From Hyparrhenia diplandra (taxonomy: Eukaryota; Streptophyta; Magnoliopsida; Poales; Poaceae): a stretch of DNA of 64,000 bases. The DNA lies in NCBI GenBank assembly GCA_015847255.1, contig JADLZK010012353.1, positions 1-64,000 of the forward strand, in the 5' to 3' direction. The stretch's first letter is position 1. Each line of letters begins with the position of its first letter. Position numbers and translations under genes: made by a program. This document shows, piece after piece, positions 33,007-45,000 of this stretch. Below the pieces are notes generated by a model, which worked only from the letters and a program-made list of their open reading frames with translations, was not told where the DNA came from and searched no databases.

Positions 33007-33755
33007 ACGCTCGTGCTTCCAACAGTCCATCGCTCTCGCAGGATAGATATACATGGAAGCCCACGATCTCCTTGAAATGAGGAGGGACGACCTTTGTCGT
33101 GCATAGCTACGCGTGGCGCCGGCGACACACGGAACTAATGTCAAGATCAACACGGTAGAGCACGGTGCCCCTTTAACAAGGCACTGCGGCGCTGTGGCGG
33201 ATCATCACAGGTGGCCGCGAAAGCAATGGAGCCTTGTCGCCGAGCCCGGCGCTGCTCAACCTGAATATGGTTCTCATCTATTATTGCATCTAAAAACCGC
33301 GTCATTTGCCTTCCATACAGTTTGTATGAACTATATTTATTTGGACTTTTTGGAGTACATATAGCATACTCATGATGAACTTGCTCAGACAGTATCCTCA
33401 TGGCACATATATAGATCCGTATTAATTGCCATGGAACACATCTATGCTAAGTGGTAATTTTGATTTTTGATTCATCGTAGTATTTGTATGCTCATGCGGA
33501 GTATATTACTAATTGCATGTGATTATGATGAACACTTCAGCGTGAAAATTAATGAAGTAGTCTGAAATATCGTGAACTTCCTTCACGCTTCCTGTACTGA
33601 ATTGTTTGAAAGAGTATGATGCATCTTCTTTATGCCTCTTAAGTTTGCAAAAGAATCATGGAAATCTGTACTACAACTTGTTTTGCTACACACGTAGGGG
33701 AGAGCAGACTTGTGTGCGTACATGATGACGTGCACAAGCTCTCGCTGTGGGTACA
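33007..33755. other. Interior of the Mutator-like element
   Basis: A GC-rich 5' part (33010-33260) followed by AT-rich sequence. Short frames only. A captured exon is possible but I recognise none. Confidence 0.35.
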
Positions 33756-34032
33756 TCATATAGCACAAATCATGTACGTGCTCGAGCTGCTATGCACGAC
33801 CAACCGTGAGCACGAACCGTATACGTGCTGGACGAGCCATATCCCTGCTGCAAGAGCCATATACGAGTCCGATCGTACCATATGGCCAAGAACGCCAGAG
33901 ATTGGTTTTGGACCGTATTTGCACCAATACGACAAGTTATTGCCCCTGATAGAGCAGATTACAAGTTGTTGGGGTAATTTGCACCCACACGTATAGTTGT
34001 TGTACTCTGGATGTAATTTACTCATAAAAAAA

Positions 34033-34686
34033 TCCTTTCTATAGATTTGATTTTATGCATGCGTGATGTTTGATATGATAATTCTTTTAGGTGAAGTGGG
34101 ATAGGTGACATGATTCTTACCACGGTGGTGTATGCAAATTTTTGTGGGACACATTAAAGTTTTATGTTCAATGTGAACATGTTAGGCGAGTGGGGTAATA
34201 TGTTAGTGCATGTACGTAATTTAATTTATAACTTTAGAATTTGATCAAAAAATGTGTTCGTAAGTTTAGGATTTGATAAAATTTTCTATGTGTATATGGT
34301 TTGAATAATAGTTCTAATACTAATAAAACTATATTAATCTATTGATATTTCGCTGAAAACATCACGCATACTATATGTGTATACGATTTGAATAGTTCAA
34401 ATTTAAATTTGTATTTGATATCAACATGATTTTGAAAACATCACACTTACTATACCTATTTTTTTATTAAATAATTGTGCACGTTGAAATTTAAAACACA
34501 TCTCCACGGAAGGAAAGGGCAGCTAGCGTTGTACGTAATCACCGCGTGATTAGTCCTTGATTACGTGAATCGGCTTCCTTGTGGCATGTGGGGAATCGGC
34601 ATGCATATCTTTCCGGATTCCCCTCCCGTCGTTAGGGGACGTGGTGAGAATTTATTTTGTTTTTCTGGATTTTTTTTTTTAATGTA
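34033..34686. other. AT-rich spacer
   Basis: No gene. A weak Helitron 5'-like phrase (TCTAATACTAATAAAAC) occurs at 34313, preceded by T rather than the usual A. Confidence 0.4.
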
Positions 34687-35272
34687 CTAGGAAATATGCC
34701 CATGCGTTGCTACGGGTGAATAATTATATTTTTAATTTCAAAATAATGTTTTGTCTAGTAGGAGCCTTGTAAATTTATTATTATTTGTACATGGGCACAT
34801 ATGAGTAAAAATTGCAAATCAGCAATCCAGAATATAGTAAACCTAGCTTTCATATTCTTTTCGACCGCCATATGTTATGCCCATGCATTGCAATGGGAGA
34901 AAAAAAATGTTAAATATTTATATTGTGGTATGTTAATTAGAAATAAAAAAATCAAATTTGAATTTGGATATATGATTTAACACAAAATCAAAACAATACG
35001 TTCAAAGATCCAAAACTTGGCAACATGGGGAAAAAAGATGCAAGCATGGACAATAGTTAAACTATTTAAATATAAATATAAAAAGTAATTAAAATTAGAT
35101 CTTGAACACGTATGAAAAATAGAAAAACACGGATGCATATGCATGCCTACACGGAAGGAAGGAGGCCCGCTCGCTTCTCTGTAGGGGATTTGACGTATTT
35201 CTTTTTTTTGTTTTCTAGATTAATTAATTACTCAATTAATTAAATAAAAAAAGATTTAACATATCTGTGGAG

Positions 35273-35615
35273 GTTTGATATTTAGGACGACCTAAATACG
35301 ACACCGAACCAAAGCAAAATCAAACGCGACCGTGCAGACCTCCTGCAATTACCTCTACAAAGGCGAGACACTTCTCCGTTTCGGACGAGCTACGATACGC
35401 CCAAGTGAGCTCACACAACGAGCTCGTCGGCCCCTCTCGTCCGCACCAAAGGAGCTTGAGCTCTCCAAGGCAAGAGCTCAACGAAAAAGACAACCTTCCG
35501 CCTCGAAGCGAGCTCCCGACCGAAGGGACACCACAAATCCTTGGCTTAAAGGACATCGGGTACAGGTCAACCACTCCGACGGCGAGCATTGTGGCCACGC
35601 TAGAACACAGTGACA
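35273..35615 (-). repeat. LTR fragment, inverted relative of 15140-15425
   Basis: Starts GATATTTAGGACGACCTAAAT, the reverse complement of the phrase at about 15398-15418, and continues with GAGCTC-rich text homologous but diverged from that fragment. No second LTR or internal domain nearby. Confidence 0.65.
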
Positions 35616-36830
35616 GGTGTGAGCGACAGATCTACCACCTTAACCTGCAAGCATCGGAAAGGAAAAAGAAAAAAAATGAATTCCGTCTCTCCTATCGGTC
35701 ACCGATCGCCGATTCGCTGGTCGCGTGCGCGAGCAAAGTCTCTCACGCCCCTCCGGTCCTCCGCGGTCTCTTCTTTCCTTCGCACCTCCCATCTCGGCGA
35801 GGCTCTTCGAGATGGAGGCGAGCTCGGCCGACACCATCTACTGCGGCGGTCATGGCGATGACGCCACAGCGGTAGAGATCGCCGTCGCAGGGCAAGGGAA
35901 GCAGGGGATCGCGAAGCAGAAGCTGTTGCCGCCCCCGGTGAACGCGATGCAAATACGTGGAGGCGAGCGATAGTCCACATCGTGGCCGCGAAGCTGTTGC
36001 CGTACCAATGAACGCTAAGAACTTCACGTCCATCCAGCAGGCCGCCATCGACTCGCGCCCCTCATCCAGTCGTCAAGCTCCATGCCGGCACGCACACGCA
36101 CGCACCTTGCATTGCTCATCTCATGCTTGTTTGCTTCTGTAAATCTATTTCGCGGTGCAATATGCACAGAGAAGTTGAACATCTCGCCGGCTAGGACTGC
36201 AGGACACTAGGCACGACGATGGAAGGAGGAACACGGCGGTGGCGGCGAAGGCTTTTGCACGGAGAAAAAAAAAGCCAAAAAATTTTTGACCAAATTTTAA
36301 TGTTTTAGGAGTGAAATATTAGGTACTATTGGAGATGTGATTCTATGTTTTTAGGAAGAAAATTTAGGAAACTCTTGGAGATGCTGGTACATGATGTTTT
36401 TCTTTCCGGTTTGCTTAATCTAATAGTCTTGACCAAAGGATACGATATGATACGGACGGAACACACGCCCGGCCAGACATACTTTCGGTGACCGCGTGGA
36501 GTGCACGCCATGGTGGCCTGCTGACTTTGGAATTGGAGGCTCGCCGTCTTTCGGCCCCTAATTCGCTATTTGGCATGGAGCAGCCTGATCCGTCCAGACG
36601 CACACGGTGAGGGGATTGCGACTCTAGAGCGAAGCAGTGCCAATGTGCCATCGGGTTGCTGTCCGTCGCGAGTTGTAGAACCAGCGTCGTGTGAGAAAAA
36701 AATTAAAAAAATTGACTGTATTATAGTTATGTCAACTACCATACGACAAACTATTTTAATCAAATGCTTATTTAAAATGATGATTTTAACTTAGTGAAGT
36801 TATTTCCTAATATGGAGTCCGAACCAGGAC
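35616..36830. other. Helitron interior, possible captured fragments
   Basis: GC-rich at 35700-36130, with an 81-codon frame at 35725-35973 whose last part begins MEASSADTIYCGGHGDDATA. It matches no family I recognise and could be a captured exon. The remainder is mixed-composition DNA with short frames only. Confidence 0.35.
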
Positions 36831-36859
36831 CCGTGGCAACGCATGGGCACTTTTACTAG
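36830..36859 (+). repeat. Plus-strand Helitron 3' end
   Basis: CCCGTGGCAACGCATGGG, then CACTTTTA, then CTAG at 36856-36859, followed by T. This fits the grass Helitron 3' consensus. No convincing plus-strand 5' end was found upstream. Confidence 0.75.
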
Positions 36860-37275
36860 TTTATATATTAAATGATGAACCATCACCAAATTGTTTGTTT
36901 CATCTTTTTAGTCCTCAGCTTTACTTAGACAGAATTAGATTGAATGACAAACTAATCAAAATTTCAGTTCATGGTTTAATGGTTTAATTAGTTATTAGGC
37001 TATTAACTTCTCTAGGTTCTAATAATATCAATAAAAAGTTATTTTTTCTAACTCGTATAAGCATATGCTACTCTAATTGGCTATTCCAATTCATATCATG
37101 TTTTTATGAACTTTTTAATAAACTCCGGTTACGTGCATGTAAATCCATAAGCCTAGGCAAGAGAAGATTAGTGTTTCCAAAAATTTTAGTTTATTTTGAG
37201 GAAAAAAAAACAAAAGGAGAAGATTATACATAGGTGGCAGCACCTACACCACATCGTCTTCATGCAGTCTTCCTA

Positions 37276-37561
37276 GGCCTTGTTTAGTTGGCTAGTTTTT
37301 TAGCCAAAACTTTGCTAGTTTTTAGCAATCCTCCCATCACATCACATTAAATACACCAAAAGACATATGTTGGAGTATGAAATATAGGTAAAAAAAGTAA
37401 CTAATTATACGGTTTAGATGTACATTGCGAGACGATTCTTTTTGAGACTAGTTACGTCATGGTAGGATAATATTTACCACAAACAAACGAAACGTGCTAC
37501 AGTGCGCTACAGGAGTTTCAGCAGTCACTTTTGCTAGAAATACTAACATCTAAACAAGGCC
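37276..37561. mobile_element. MITE with GGCCTTGTTTAG ends, 286 bp
   Basis: Left end GGCCTTGTTTAGTTGG, right end CATCTAAACAAGGCC, giving inverted ends of about 13 bases with one mismatch. Flanked by CTA at 37273-37275 and 37562-37564, a 3-base duplication that fits a Tourist/PIF-Harbinger-type MITE, although TAA/TTA is more usual. The family is abundant in grasses. Confidence 0.85.
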
Positions 37562-37564
37562 CTA

Positions 37565-38200
37565 CTCTTCTCTACCTGGCCTTATCCTTTCCTATCCTTT
37601 GGATTCGATATCACAAGTGAGCTCCAGACTACCAGGCCAGCCTCGCGCGAGGTGGGGGCAACGGCATGAGCACGCTTGCCAGCATCGCGACAACGGCGGT
37701 ACTGCAGGCGGATCTGCCCTGCGGCGCGGACACCGCGGCGCAGGTGCCCCATGCAGCTTGAGGACCGCCCCGCCCGTCTAATCCTCTTCTATTCTTTCTC
37801 TGATTTCTCGGCGTCCAGCGCTGGTGGAGAGCACGGGAAGCGACGTTAGAGGCACAATATATGAGAACCACTGAGCTTGACATTCGCGTGCGTGTTTTTG
37901 ATGGATTCGGAGTTTAGTCTCTGCTCAAATTGATATTTGCTCGTGGTAGTTTTGATTCAGACTCAGTTTAATCTCAAATCGATTCCTTTATGTTTTGGAA
38001 ACTCCTATTCTTTTTTTTTTTATCTGTCTCCAACTCTTACCGACGCCCAAAAAGCTGCATGCAATCTCTTTTCGTATATGGGTCCAACTCTTCTTTAGTT
38101 ACGCGTAAAGAGGTTGGACTGGTGAAAGAAAACGAGGGTAGGACTCGGAGCCTTGCACGCACGACGGAGTGGACGGAAGAGCGTATGAAATAGATGGCAG
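37565..38200. other. Helitron interior without recognised gene
   Basis: GC-rich at 37620-37780 (short frame with MSTLASIATTAVLQADLPCG), then AT-rich. A captured exon is possible but unidentified. Confidence 0.35.
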
Positions 38201-38245
38201 ATTGGCAGAAATTTTCTCTCTTTATTAGTAGGTAATAGATATAGA

Positions 38246-39099
38246 TTTAATAATTTATACAACCTAAAAAATCAATGGTCTAGATTGATTTGAAATATTA
38301 CCTCCTCCGAGGTAATCAGGTAAAGTTTGTACCTGAGCACTGCCCAAAAAATAAAGCCACTCAACAGAAATAAAATTAAGACAAAGTTGAAAATGTCTCT
38401 ACGACACAGCTGCTGAGATCGATATACAGTTGGAAATCTTTCAAGGCTCATGAATTATGCAAGCTCAATTGTCCGTGGTTCTGTAGGCGCTTCAAGAAGT
38501 GGTTTGCCTGGATATGGAATGGTCCTGTCGTGATGAAGACTCCCTTTGGCTCTTGGTGAAATAGCTTCTTATTTTGTGTCCTCTAGTCTGTAGTGTCAAC
38601 CGTTTACTACCTGGTACTTTCTTTGTTTCCAGTTTTCCGCTACTGGTGAAGCGTCCTTAGTCTATAGGCTTCGTATCCTTTGGATCAAAAGGCTGTTGCT
38701 TCTGTCCTTTGCTACTTGGTTCTGTCTGTTTCCGTTGATCAATGGAAATGGGGTTTACCTCGGTTCAAATAAAAAAAACGAATTATGCAAGCAGATCGAC
38801 TAGGCGCCCCAGATCCAACAACCTATGCACTCGATCCAGAACTTAGCCAAACAAAGCAAACAAGCCTGATAATGCCATGCATGTTTCCAGGCAAGCGCGC
38901 AGCTCACCCAAATAAACAACCAAACAACAACCTTGGCTCAAAAAGTCCATATCATTAGTCCATTATTAATAATACCGATCACTCCCATGTTTTGGATACT
39001 CTCTTCCTGTTTTCTATGGCCACTAGATATATGCTCGTGCATTGCATATATTTTTTTTTTTTGAAGGGACTGTCTACCTATCTGCTGCCAGACTTATCC
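38246..39099 (+). other. Spacer with a LINE-like 3' end
   Basis: The second copy of the TTACCTCC..GAGGTAA palindrome lies at 38298-38315. Around 38735-38781 the phrase TTGATCAATGGAAATGGGGT, then GGTTCAAATA and an A run, resembles the 3' end of a plant LINE. No ORF is readable upstream, so it would be a short 5'-truncated copy. The rest is AT-rich with nothing recognised. Confidence 0.35.
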
Positions 39100-39240
39100 C
39101 ACTACAAGGAATGGTGCTTTACATGACGATTGCTTTGGTCACATATGGTCGAAGTACCGTCAAAGTTAACTTGCTATGAAGATCAAGAAATCTATCATGT
39201 ATCTCACCGTCATTTTTTTTTTTTTTTTGAGATCACGCCT
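39100..39240 (+). repeat. CACTA-like left end
   Basis: CACTACAAGGAATGG at 39100 agrees at 12 of 13 positions with the reverse complement of the right end at 60194 (CACTACAGGGAAC). It is preceded by TATCC, and the right end is followed by TATCC. The text just inside (GACGATTG, CACATATGG) looks like a different CACTA family, and TTTGCCGAG motifs start only at 40300, so the link to the large element is uncertain. Confidence 0.4.
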
Positions 39241-39534
39241 TCAGCGCGTTTTTCATTAAGCGAGTGTCGGCCGCGATGGATTCCGCGATCCGACACGCCG
39301 GCGGCTGGGATTCGCCGGACTATATAAACCGAGAGACGGGGGAGGAGCGGCGGCGCGGGCTAGGGGCGGTGGTGGCGGCGGTTTGGAAGGAGAAGGAGGG
39401 AAGAAGGTGGTGATGGCGGCGCGTATCCTCCTGGCGGGGGGAAGAGGAGCGGCCGCAGCGGTGTATCTTATTAAGCACCATACATTCATTCTTTACTTCT
39501 AGAATGCAAATTAATGATTAGTTGTTGTACTACT
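39241..39534. other. GC-rich spacer
   Basis: After a T17 run the sequence is GC-rich with short frames of biased composition. No family recognised. Confidence 0.35.
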
Positions 39535-39536
39535 GT

Positions 39537-39890
39537 CATGATCCGAAAATGCGGGGCCCAATAGTGGCTAGATGGGCCAAGACCTTGCTGTGGCGACCAC
39601 CGCCCGGGAGGGGGCAGTGGCTGGCTTGCGCTGGCAGGGAGAAGGGGCGGCGCCGCCGCCCCTCTTCCCCTTCCGTGTCTTGGTCGACTTCATCCTCAAG
39701 TTATCTTTATTTATCGCTTTTTTATTAGGGAATAATATGTTTATTTAAGGAATAATATAGGATATTTTGTAAAAGGAATCCAAGTCATATAAGGAATCCT
39801 TTTAATTTTCTTTGCATAATTTATCCCCTTTCTTGTGATCACATGTGGAGATGTCTGAGTTTTAGGCATCCGACGTCACAACTTGCTCGA
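39537..39890 (+). repeat. Diverged LTR fragment related to 29305-29824
   Basis: Begins TGTCATGATCCGAAAATG and later has TAAGGAATAATATAGGATA and TTGTAAAAGGAATCC, each with counterparts in the LTRs at 29305 and 32441. The microsatellite is missing. It is probably a solo or truncated LTR of the same family. Confidence 0.6.
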
Positions 39891-40288
39891 AACTTTTTCA
39901 AATTTTTACCAAAGCCTCCCCATGAGATGACAAGACACCTCTACAAGTTTTATGGAATTTTAAACTTCGTTTGGATTTTATAGAATTAAAAAACACTTTT
40001 TTAGGCATGTAACCCGTTAACTTCCGACACATACATGTTTTTTTTAAGCCGAAGTTCTGGATCGAGTCTAAACATACGCCAAACATCATGAATAATATTT
40101 TTTGAATGACCGAATCCCATTATTTCATGTACCGCAGTTCAAATTTGTAGTGTTCCAAAAATGCAAGAAAACAAAAATAATTCAGGAAATATGGCAAATT
40201 AACATGAAATTGTCCCAAATTTTGAATTGGAGATGTAATTACTATAGCAAGCAAACGTAAAAAAATTAGTGTTGAAAAAAAAAAAAAA
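39891..40288. other. AT-rich spacer
   Basis: No gene or repeat recognised. Confidence 0.4.
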
Positions 40289-40490
40289 AATGTTAATTTG
40301 CCGAGTGCGCTTTTTTGGCACTTTCGGCAAGGTTCTATGCCGAGTGCCCTGTCGACGTGGCACTCGGCAAAGTAGGGTAAAGGAGGGAATCTGCGAGGGT
40401 GCCACCCGGCGCTTTTGCCGAGTCCTCTTTGCGAGTGCCGGATCGGCACTTTCGGCAAAGCCCGCTTATACCCGACCGTTGCCAAGTCTT
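40289..40490 (+). repeat. CACTA 5' subterminal repeats
   Basis: TTTGCCGAGT, CACTCGGCAAAG and CACTTTCGGCAAAG motifs in both orientations, of the same family as the right-end array at 57300-60194. This marks the left side of the large CACTA element. The true terminus is either hidden nearby or at 39100. Confidence 0.75.
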
Positions 40491-40927
40491 CTCCTTCACT
40501 CTCTCACTCACTCTCACACACACAAAGCACACACGCACGCCGCCGACCCGCCCGCCGCCCCGGCCATACGCGCCGCCTGCCCAACACCGCTGCCGCGTCG
40601 CCCCGCCCAACACCGCCGCCGCCCCGCCCTCCGAAATATGGCAGCCCGCGGATCCGCTTTCCCCCGATGTAAGCTTGTTTCCCAGGCCGCGCCGCCGCGC
40701 CCCACTCCACCTCACCGCCGCCGCGCGTCCCCGCCCACCGCCGCCGCCCGCAGCCGGATCCGGCGGTCCCCGCCCCCGACCACTGCCTCCCGCCGCCGGG
40801 CCGCCCGCGACATGGCGCGCCCGGCGCAAGCCCAGCAGCCAGCCGCCGGTGGCCGCCTGGGCTTCGGCTGCGCCCGCCGCCGGGCCCCCCGCTGCCGCCC
40901 CCCGTGCCTGCCTGCCTCGCAAAGGGT
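40491..40927 (+). other. CACTA 5' leader, GC-rich
   Basis: CT/CA-rich then CCGCCG-rich text between the subterminal repeats and the purine tract. All six frames are fairly open because of composition; no domain seen. Confidence 0.4.
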
Positions 40928-41190
40928 AGGGGAGGAAGGGGAGGAGAGGAAGAAGAGGAAGGGGAGAAGGAAGAAGAGGAAGAAGAGGAAGGGGAGAAGG
41001 AAGAAGAGGAAGGGGAGGAAGAGGAGGAAGAAGAGGAAGGAGAGGAAGGGAAGAGGAGGAAGGGAAGGAGAGGAAGGGAAGAGGAAGGAGAGGAAGGGAA
41101 GAGGAGGAAGGGAAGGAGAGGAAGGAAGAGGAAGGGGAGGAAGAAGAGGAAGGCAAGGGAGGAAGACGGAGGAAGGGTAGAAGAAGAAGG
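40928..41190 (+). repeat. Purine-rich GGAAGA-type tract
   Basis: Over 250 bases almost free of C and T, made of GGAAG, GAGGAA and similar units. It yields long Glu/Lys-rich or Ser/Pro/Leu-rich frames that are artefacts of composition. Confidence 0.9.
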
Positions 41191-41310
41191 CCCGTCGCTC
41201 CACCGTTGCTCTTGTCGTTTCCGCGGCCAAGGTAAACCCTTCCCTTGTAGTAATGATTAGTAGTAGTTGTTAGTAGTGGTTAGTAGTGTTTAGTAGTTGT
41301 TAGTAAAGTA

Positions 41311-41415
41311 AATGGCCTTCGTGCCCATGTTCGGCATATATATATATGTGGTTGTTGGCCTTCGTGCCAATGTTCGGTACATATTTGTGGTTGTTGGCCT
41401 TCGTGCCGTGTTTCA
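41311..41415 (+). repeat. Short tandem repeat, about 45-base unit
   Basis: GGCCTTCGTGCC starts three successive units (41312, 41357 and 41396), each followed by ATGTTCGG- or GTTTCATG-type text. It lies in the leader of the CACTA transposase gene. Confidence 0.65.
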
Positions 41416-42026
41416 TGCAGGTTTTGGGAACCTCCCGTGCGGGGAGGTGCTGCCAAATTTTGAGTCGACACTAACCATTTTTTGCCCTCTTTTGTAGGAG
41501 GACCTGGAGGGACTCGCGACCCCGATCGCCGCGGCGTGGGGCTGGCAGGGCTTCTTTGCGCGCGGCGTCTCCACCGACACCCTAGGTATTAATCACCTCC
41601 GTCCTTATAGTTGTCTTACATAGCGCGACCCAGTTAGGCGTCTCCCGTCCGAAAAGAGATACATGCGTTGGTATGCGCAATCGTGCATATCTGCGCCCGT
41701 ATCTGTTTGGATTGTCCACGTTTTTGGACAGCCCGTGGATGCGTAGATGGGTTAGCGTCCGTGCTCGAGTCCCGCCCGAGCCGATTTTTCAAAGCACCTT
41801 CCGTTGTTCTCCGGATACACACTCTCCCACCGGGGCGTGTATCGGGAAAACGTGGGAGGAGGTGCGGCAAAATCGGCCTCGGACGGAGCCGGGCATGGAA
41901 GCTAACCTTGTCTCACGCATCCTCGGGTGGGATTAGGACCTATCCTTCACCTATTAGATGGTAGGAACACCGTGTAGATGCAATTGCTGGTTATATGTCT
42001 CGCTTACATGGGAGTATGACGAGAGG

Positions 42027-45000
42027 ATGGATGACCGTGAGTGGATGTACACGGGCTTCGCAAGTAAGAGCCAAGAATGGATTAGGAGGACCGGTGCTTT
42101 CGTGGAGCATGCATTTGGCCCAGCTGCTAAAGGGTCCATGCGGATGCCGTGACCCTGCAGCATTTGTAAGAACAAGAAAAAGAAACGAAAATTTGAGATG
42201 ATCAAAGATCTTTTCTAGAACGGATTCGTCCCCAAACTATAGCCGCTGGATCTTGCACGGTGAAGTCGATCGTATTAGAGAGGAGGTGGTGAGGCCCCTC
42301 CTCGAGGAGTATGATGCAGATGCCGGGATGGCGGACATGATGGCAGACTTTCACGATGCACGGTTCAATGGAGGATTGGAGGAGGAACCTGAGGAAACCG
42401 CAAAGGCGTTCTACGAGATGATGGAGGCGGCACAGCAGGTCCTTCACGAAGACAACGGTTTCTGGCGGATGCCATTTCACGCCGATAAGCGTTGAAGTCG
42501 CGATTGAGCATTAGTCGAGAGGCGGCCGACACCATGTTGTGATCATTGGCAAACCGCTTCGAGGGTCACCTCCGCCGAGAAGAACACGTGCGAGTGTCGA
42601 GACTCCTTCGTGGACTCAAAATGCTGTATGAGTCGCACGTGCTTGTAAGAAGGGGTGCGCCCCTGTTTAGGGTAGACTCGAAGGGACGAAACGCACTGTC
42701 CAAAGTGCAAAGCCTCTAGGTTTGTGGAGGTAGAAGGTAGTGATGGCAGGGAAGAAACAGTCCAAGGTCCCCGAGATGGTCCTACGACACCTTCCTTTAA
42801 TACCGAGGCTCCAACGGCTGTACATGACAGAGGAGTCCGCGAAACAAATGACATGGCACAAGAAGGGCAAAAGATAAAATCCTGAGATGATGGTACACCC
42901 ATCGATGGTGATGCGTGGAAGCGCCGATAATATGCATCTGAAAAAAGCTATGGAGGCTCGGAATATACGGCGTAGCGCTCGCAATGAATGGGTTTAACCC
43001 GCACGGACGATGTCGGCCCCGTACACTTGTTGGCCCGTGTTCGCGATCCCTCTCAATCTTCCCCCGGTGTCATGTTTGATCTAAAGCATATATTCTTGAC
43101 ACTAATAATACACGGGCACCGGGCAACAAAATGGGTGTGTTCATGCGGCCCGGTGTGGGATGAATTGCAAGATGCTTGGCAAAATGGGGTACTTGACGCA
43201 CGCCATCGAGCTACGAATATGAACTTTACAATGCATGTGTGGTACATGTATTCAATGCATGACTTCTTGGCTTATGGCATATTCAGCGGGTGGTGTGTTC
43301 ATGGGAGGGCCCTTGCCCAACATGCAAGCAAAGCATTTGTGATGTTCACCGGCTGGATAAGGGTGGCAAGTATTCTTCGTTTGACAAACATCGTCAATTC
43401 CTGCCCGAGAACCATGAATTCAGACAAGACAAGAAGCACTTCACGAAAGGTGTTAAAGTCACCGACCCCATCCCAAAGTTTATGACCGGTGAAGAGGTCC
43501 TTGCCGAGCTAGCTTGACCTCAAAATCGATGAAACGAAAAAAGATTGTTTTGTTGGATATGGTGCCACACACATGTGGACTTATATATCGGGCTTGACTA
43601 CGCTCCCCTACTACAAGGATCTTCTTCTTCCACACAACATCGATATGATGCACACAGAAAAGAATATCTCGGAGGCACTCTTCGCGACAACCATGGACCT
43701 TCAAAAGTCAAAGGACAACGTTAAGGCTAGACTTGACATAGAGATGTTGTGCGATAGACCAAAGCTAGTGATAGAGACCCCTAGACCTGGCAAGAGATGG
43801 AAAAAGGGCCCGGCCGACTACATAATCAAAAGGGCCGATAGGAAGGAAGTACTGCAGTGGATGAAGACGTTATCGTTCCCTGATGGGTACGAGGCGAATC
43901 TGAGTAGGGGAGTGAACGTGCAGACTATGAAAGTCTTAGGGATGAAGAGTCATGACTTCCACATATGGATTGAGCGGATCCTTCCTGCGATGACTCAGGG
44001 ATACCTCCCCGAGCTAGTGTGGCGCGTCCTGGCAAAGTTGAGCTTTTTCTTCCGCCAGCTTTGTGCTAAGGAGTTGTCTCGGGATGTGATTGCTGATCTG
44101 GAGCGTGCTGCACCTGTGTTGATCTGCAAGTTGGAGATGATATTTCCACCTGGCTTCTTCCTGTCGATGCAGCATATGATTTTGCACCTTCCCACCGAGG
44201 CACGGTTGGGTGGGCCAGTGCAGTTCCGTTGGTGCTATCCAATCGAGAGGGCTCTCAAGGTACTTCGGAAAAAATGCAGGAATAAAGCCAAGATTGAGCC
44301 TTCCGTGGCCGAGGCATTCATTCTAGAGGAGGTGTCGACCTTTACATAGGCGTACTATACTGAGAAACTTCCCAGCGTCCACAATCCTACCCCTCGTTAC
44401 AACGTCGACGAGAGTTCATCGAACCTCAGCCTTTTCAGAGGGCAAGTCGGAAGAGGAAGCGCACCTACCCCCAAGAACTTGTCCTCTGATGAGTGGCGCA
44501 CTATCATGCTCTACGTGTTGCTGAACCTTGACGAAGTGGCTCCTTATCGCCATAAGTTCTCAATGAGCTTGTTCCATACGTCGTCACTATCCTCCACCTG
44601 TCAATCCGACCCACTTGCCTTGTATTTTCAGGGAATTTATTAATCAACACTGGAGAGGGAACGGGGCTCCTGACTTGCAACAAGAAGACAATCTTCTAAA
44701 AAATGGGAAACCCGATTTTATTTCTTGGTTCTGTACAAAGGTACCATAGAACTAACCTCATCCTAACTTTGTTATTCCACTTTGGTCCTAGTAATACATA
44801 ATGTAACGATGGACCTGGCCTCACCTTGCAGGCCCGCACGGATGCCGAAATGTGCGAAGATTTAAGACAAGTGGGCAGTGGCTTCTCCCGTAGGGTCAAC
44901 TCATTCACCATTTATGATGTGAATGGCTATCGCTTTCGCACGAGAAGCTACGAGGAGAGTCGGCCCAACCGCAAGAAAAACAACGTGCACCGGAGTTCGT

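Larger units (their letters stand above)
29081..34023. mobile_element. Mutator-like element (long-TIR), with nested LTR retrotransposon
   Basis: The left arm 29081-29304 and the right arm about 33760-34023 are inverted repeats of roughly 220 bases (outer ends GAGTAAATTGCATC and GATGTAATTTACTC; inner phrases such as ACTATACGTGTGGGTGCAAA shared). They are flanked by ATAAAAAAA, a 9-base duplication with one base of slippage in the A run, as expected for Mutator-like elements. No MURA-type transposase is present. The LTR retrotransposon at 29305-33006 is inserted at the inner edge of the left arm. Without it the element is about 1.24 kb. The central unique part (33007-33750) could be captured host sequence, but I do not recognise it. 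Confidence 0.7.
34687..38245 (-). mobile_element. Candidate Helitron, minus strand, with nested pieces
   Basis: Read on the minus strand, the 3' end at 34687 is CACCCGTAGCAACGCATGGG, then CATATTTC, then CTAG, followed by T. The only matching minus-strand 5' end is TCTATATCTATTACCTACTA at 38245, preceded by A. The 3.56 kb interval also contains a plus-strand Helitron 3' end (36830-36859), an LTR fragment and a MITE, so it may be a composite of two Helitrons rather than one. No Rep/helicase gene. Confidence 0.45.

Noticed and set aside
34850..34900. Another Helitron-like 3' hairpin (ATGCCCATGCATTGCAATGG)
   Set aside because: The CTAG end is missing, so it cannot be called a terminus.
40269..41180. 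A 303-codon plus-strand frame and long minus-strand frames across the purine tract
   Set aside because: They are produced by the GGAAGA-type tract and neighbouring GC-rich text, which lack stops in several frames at once. No domain, and the position is the leader of the CACTA transposase gene.
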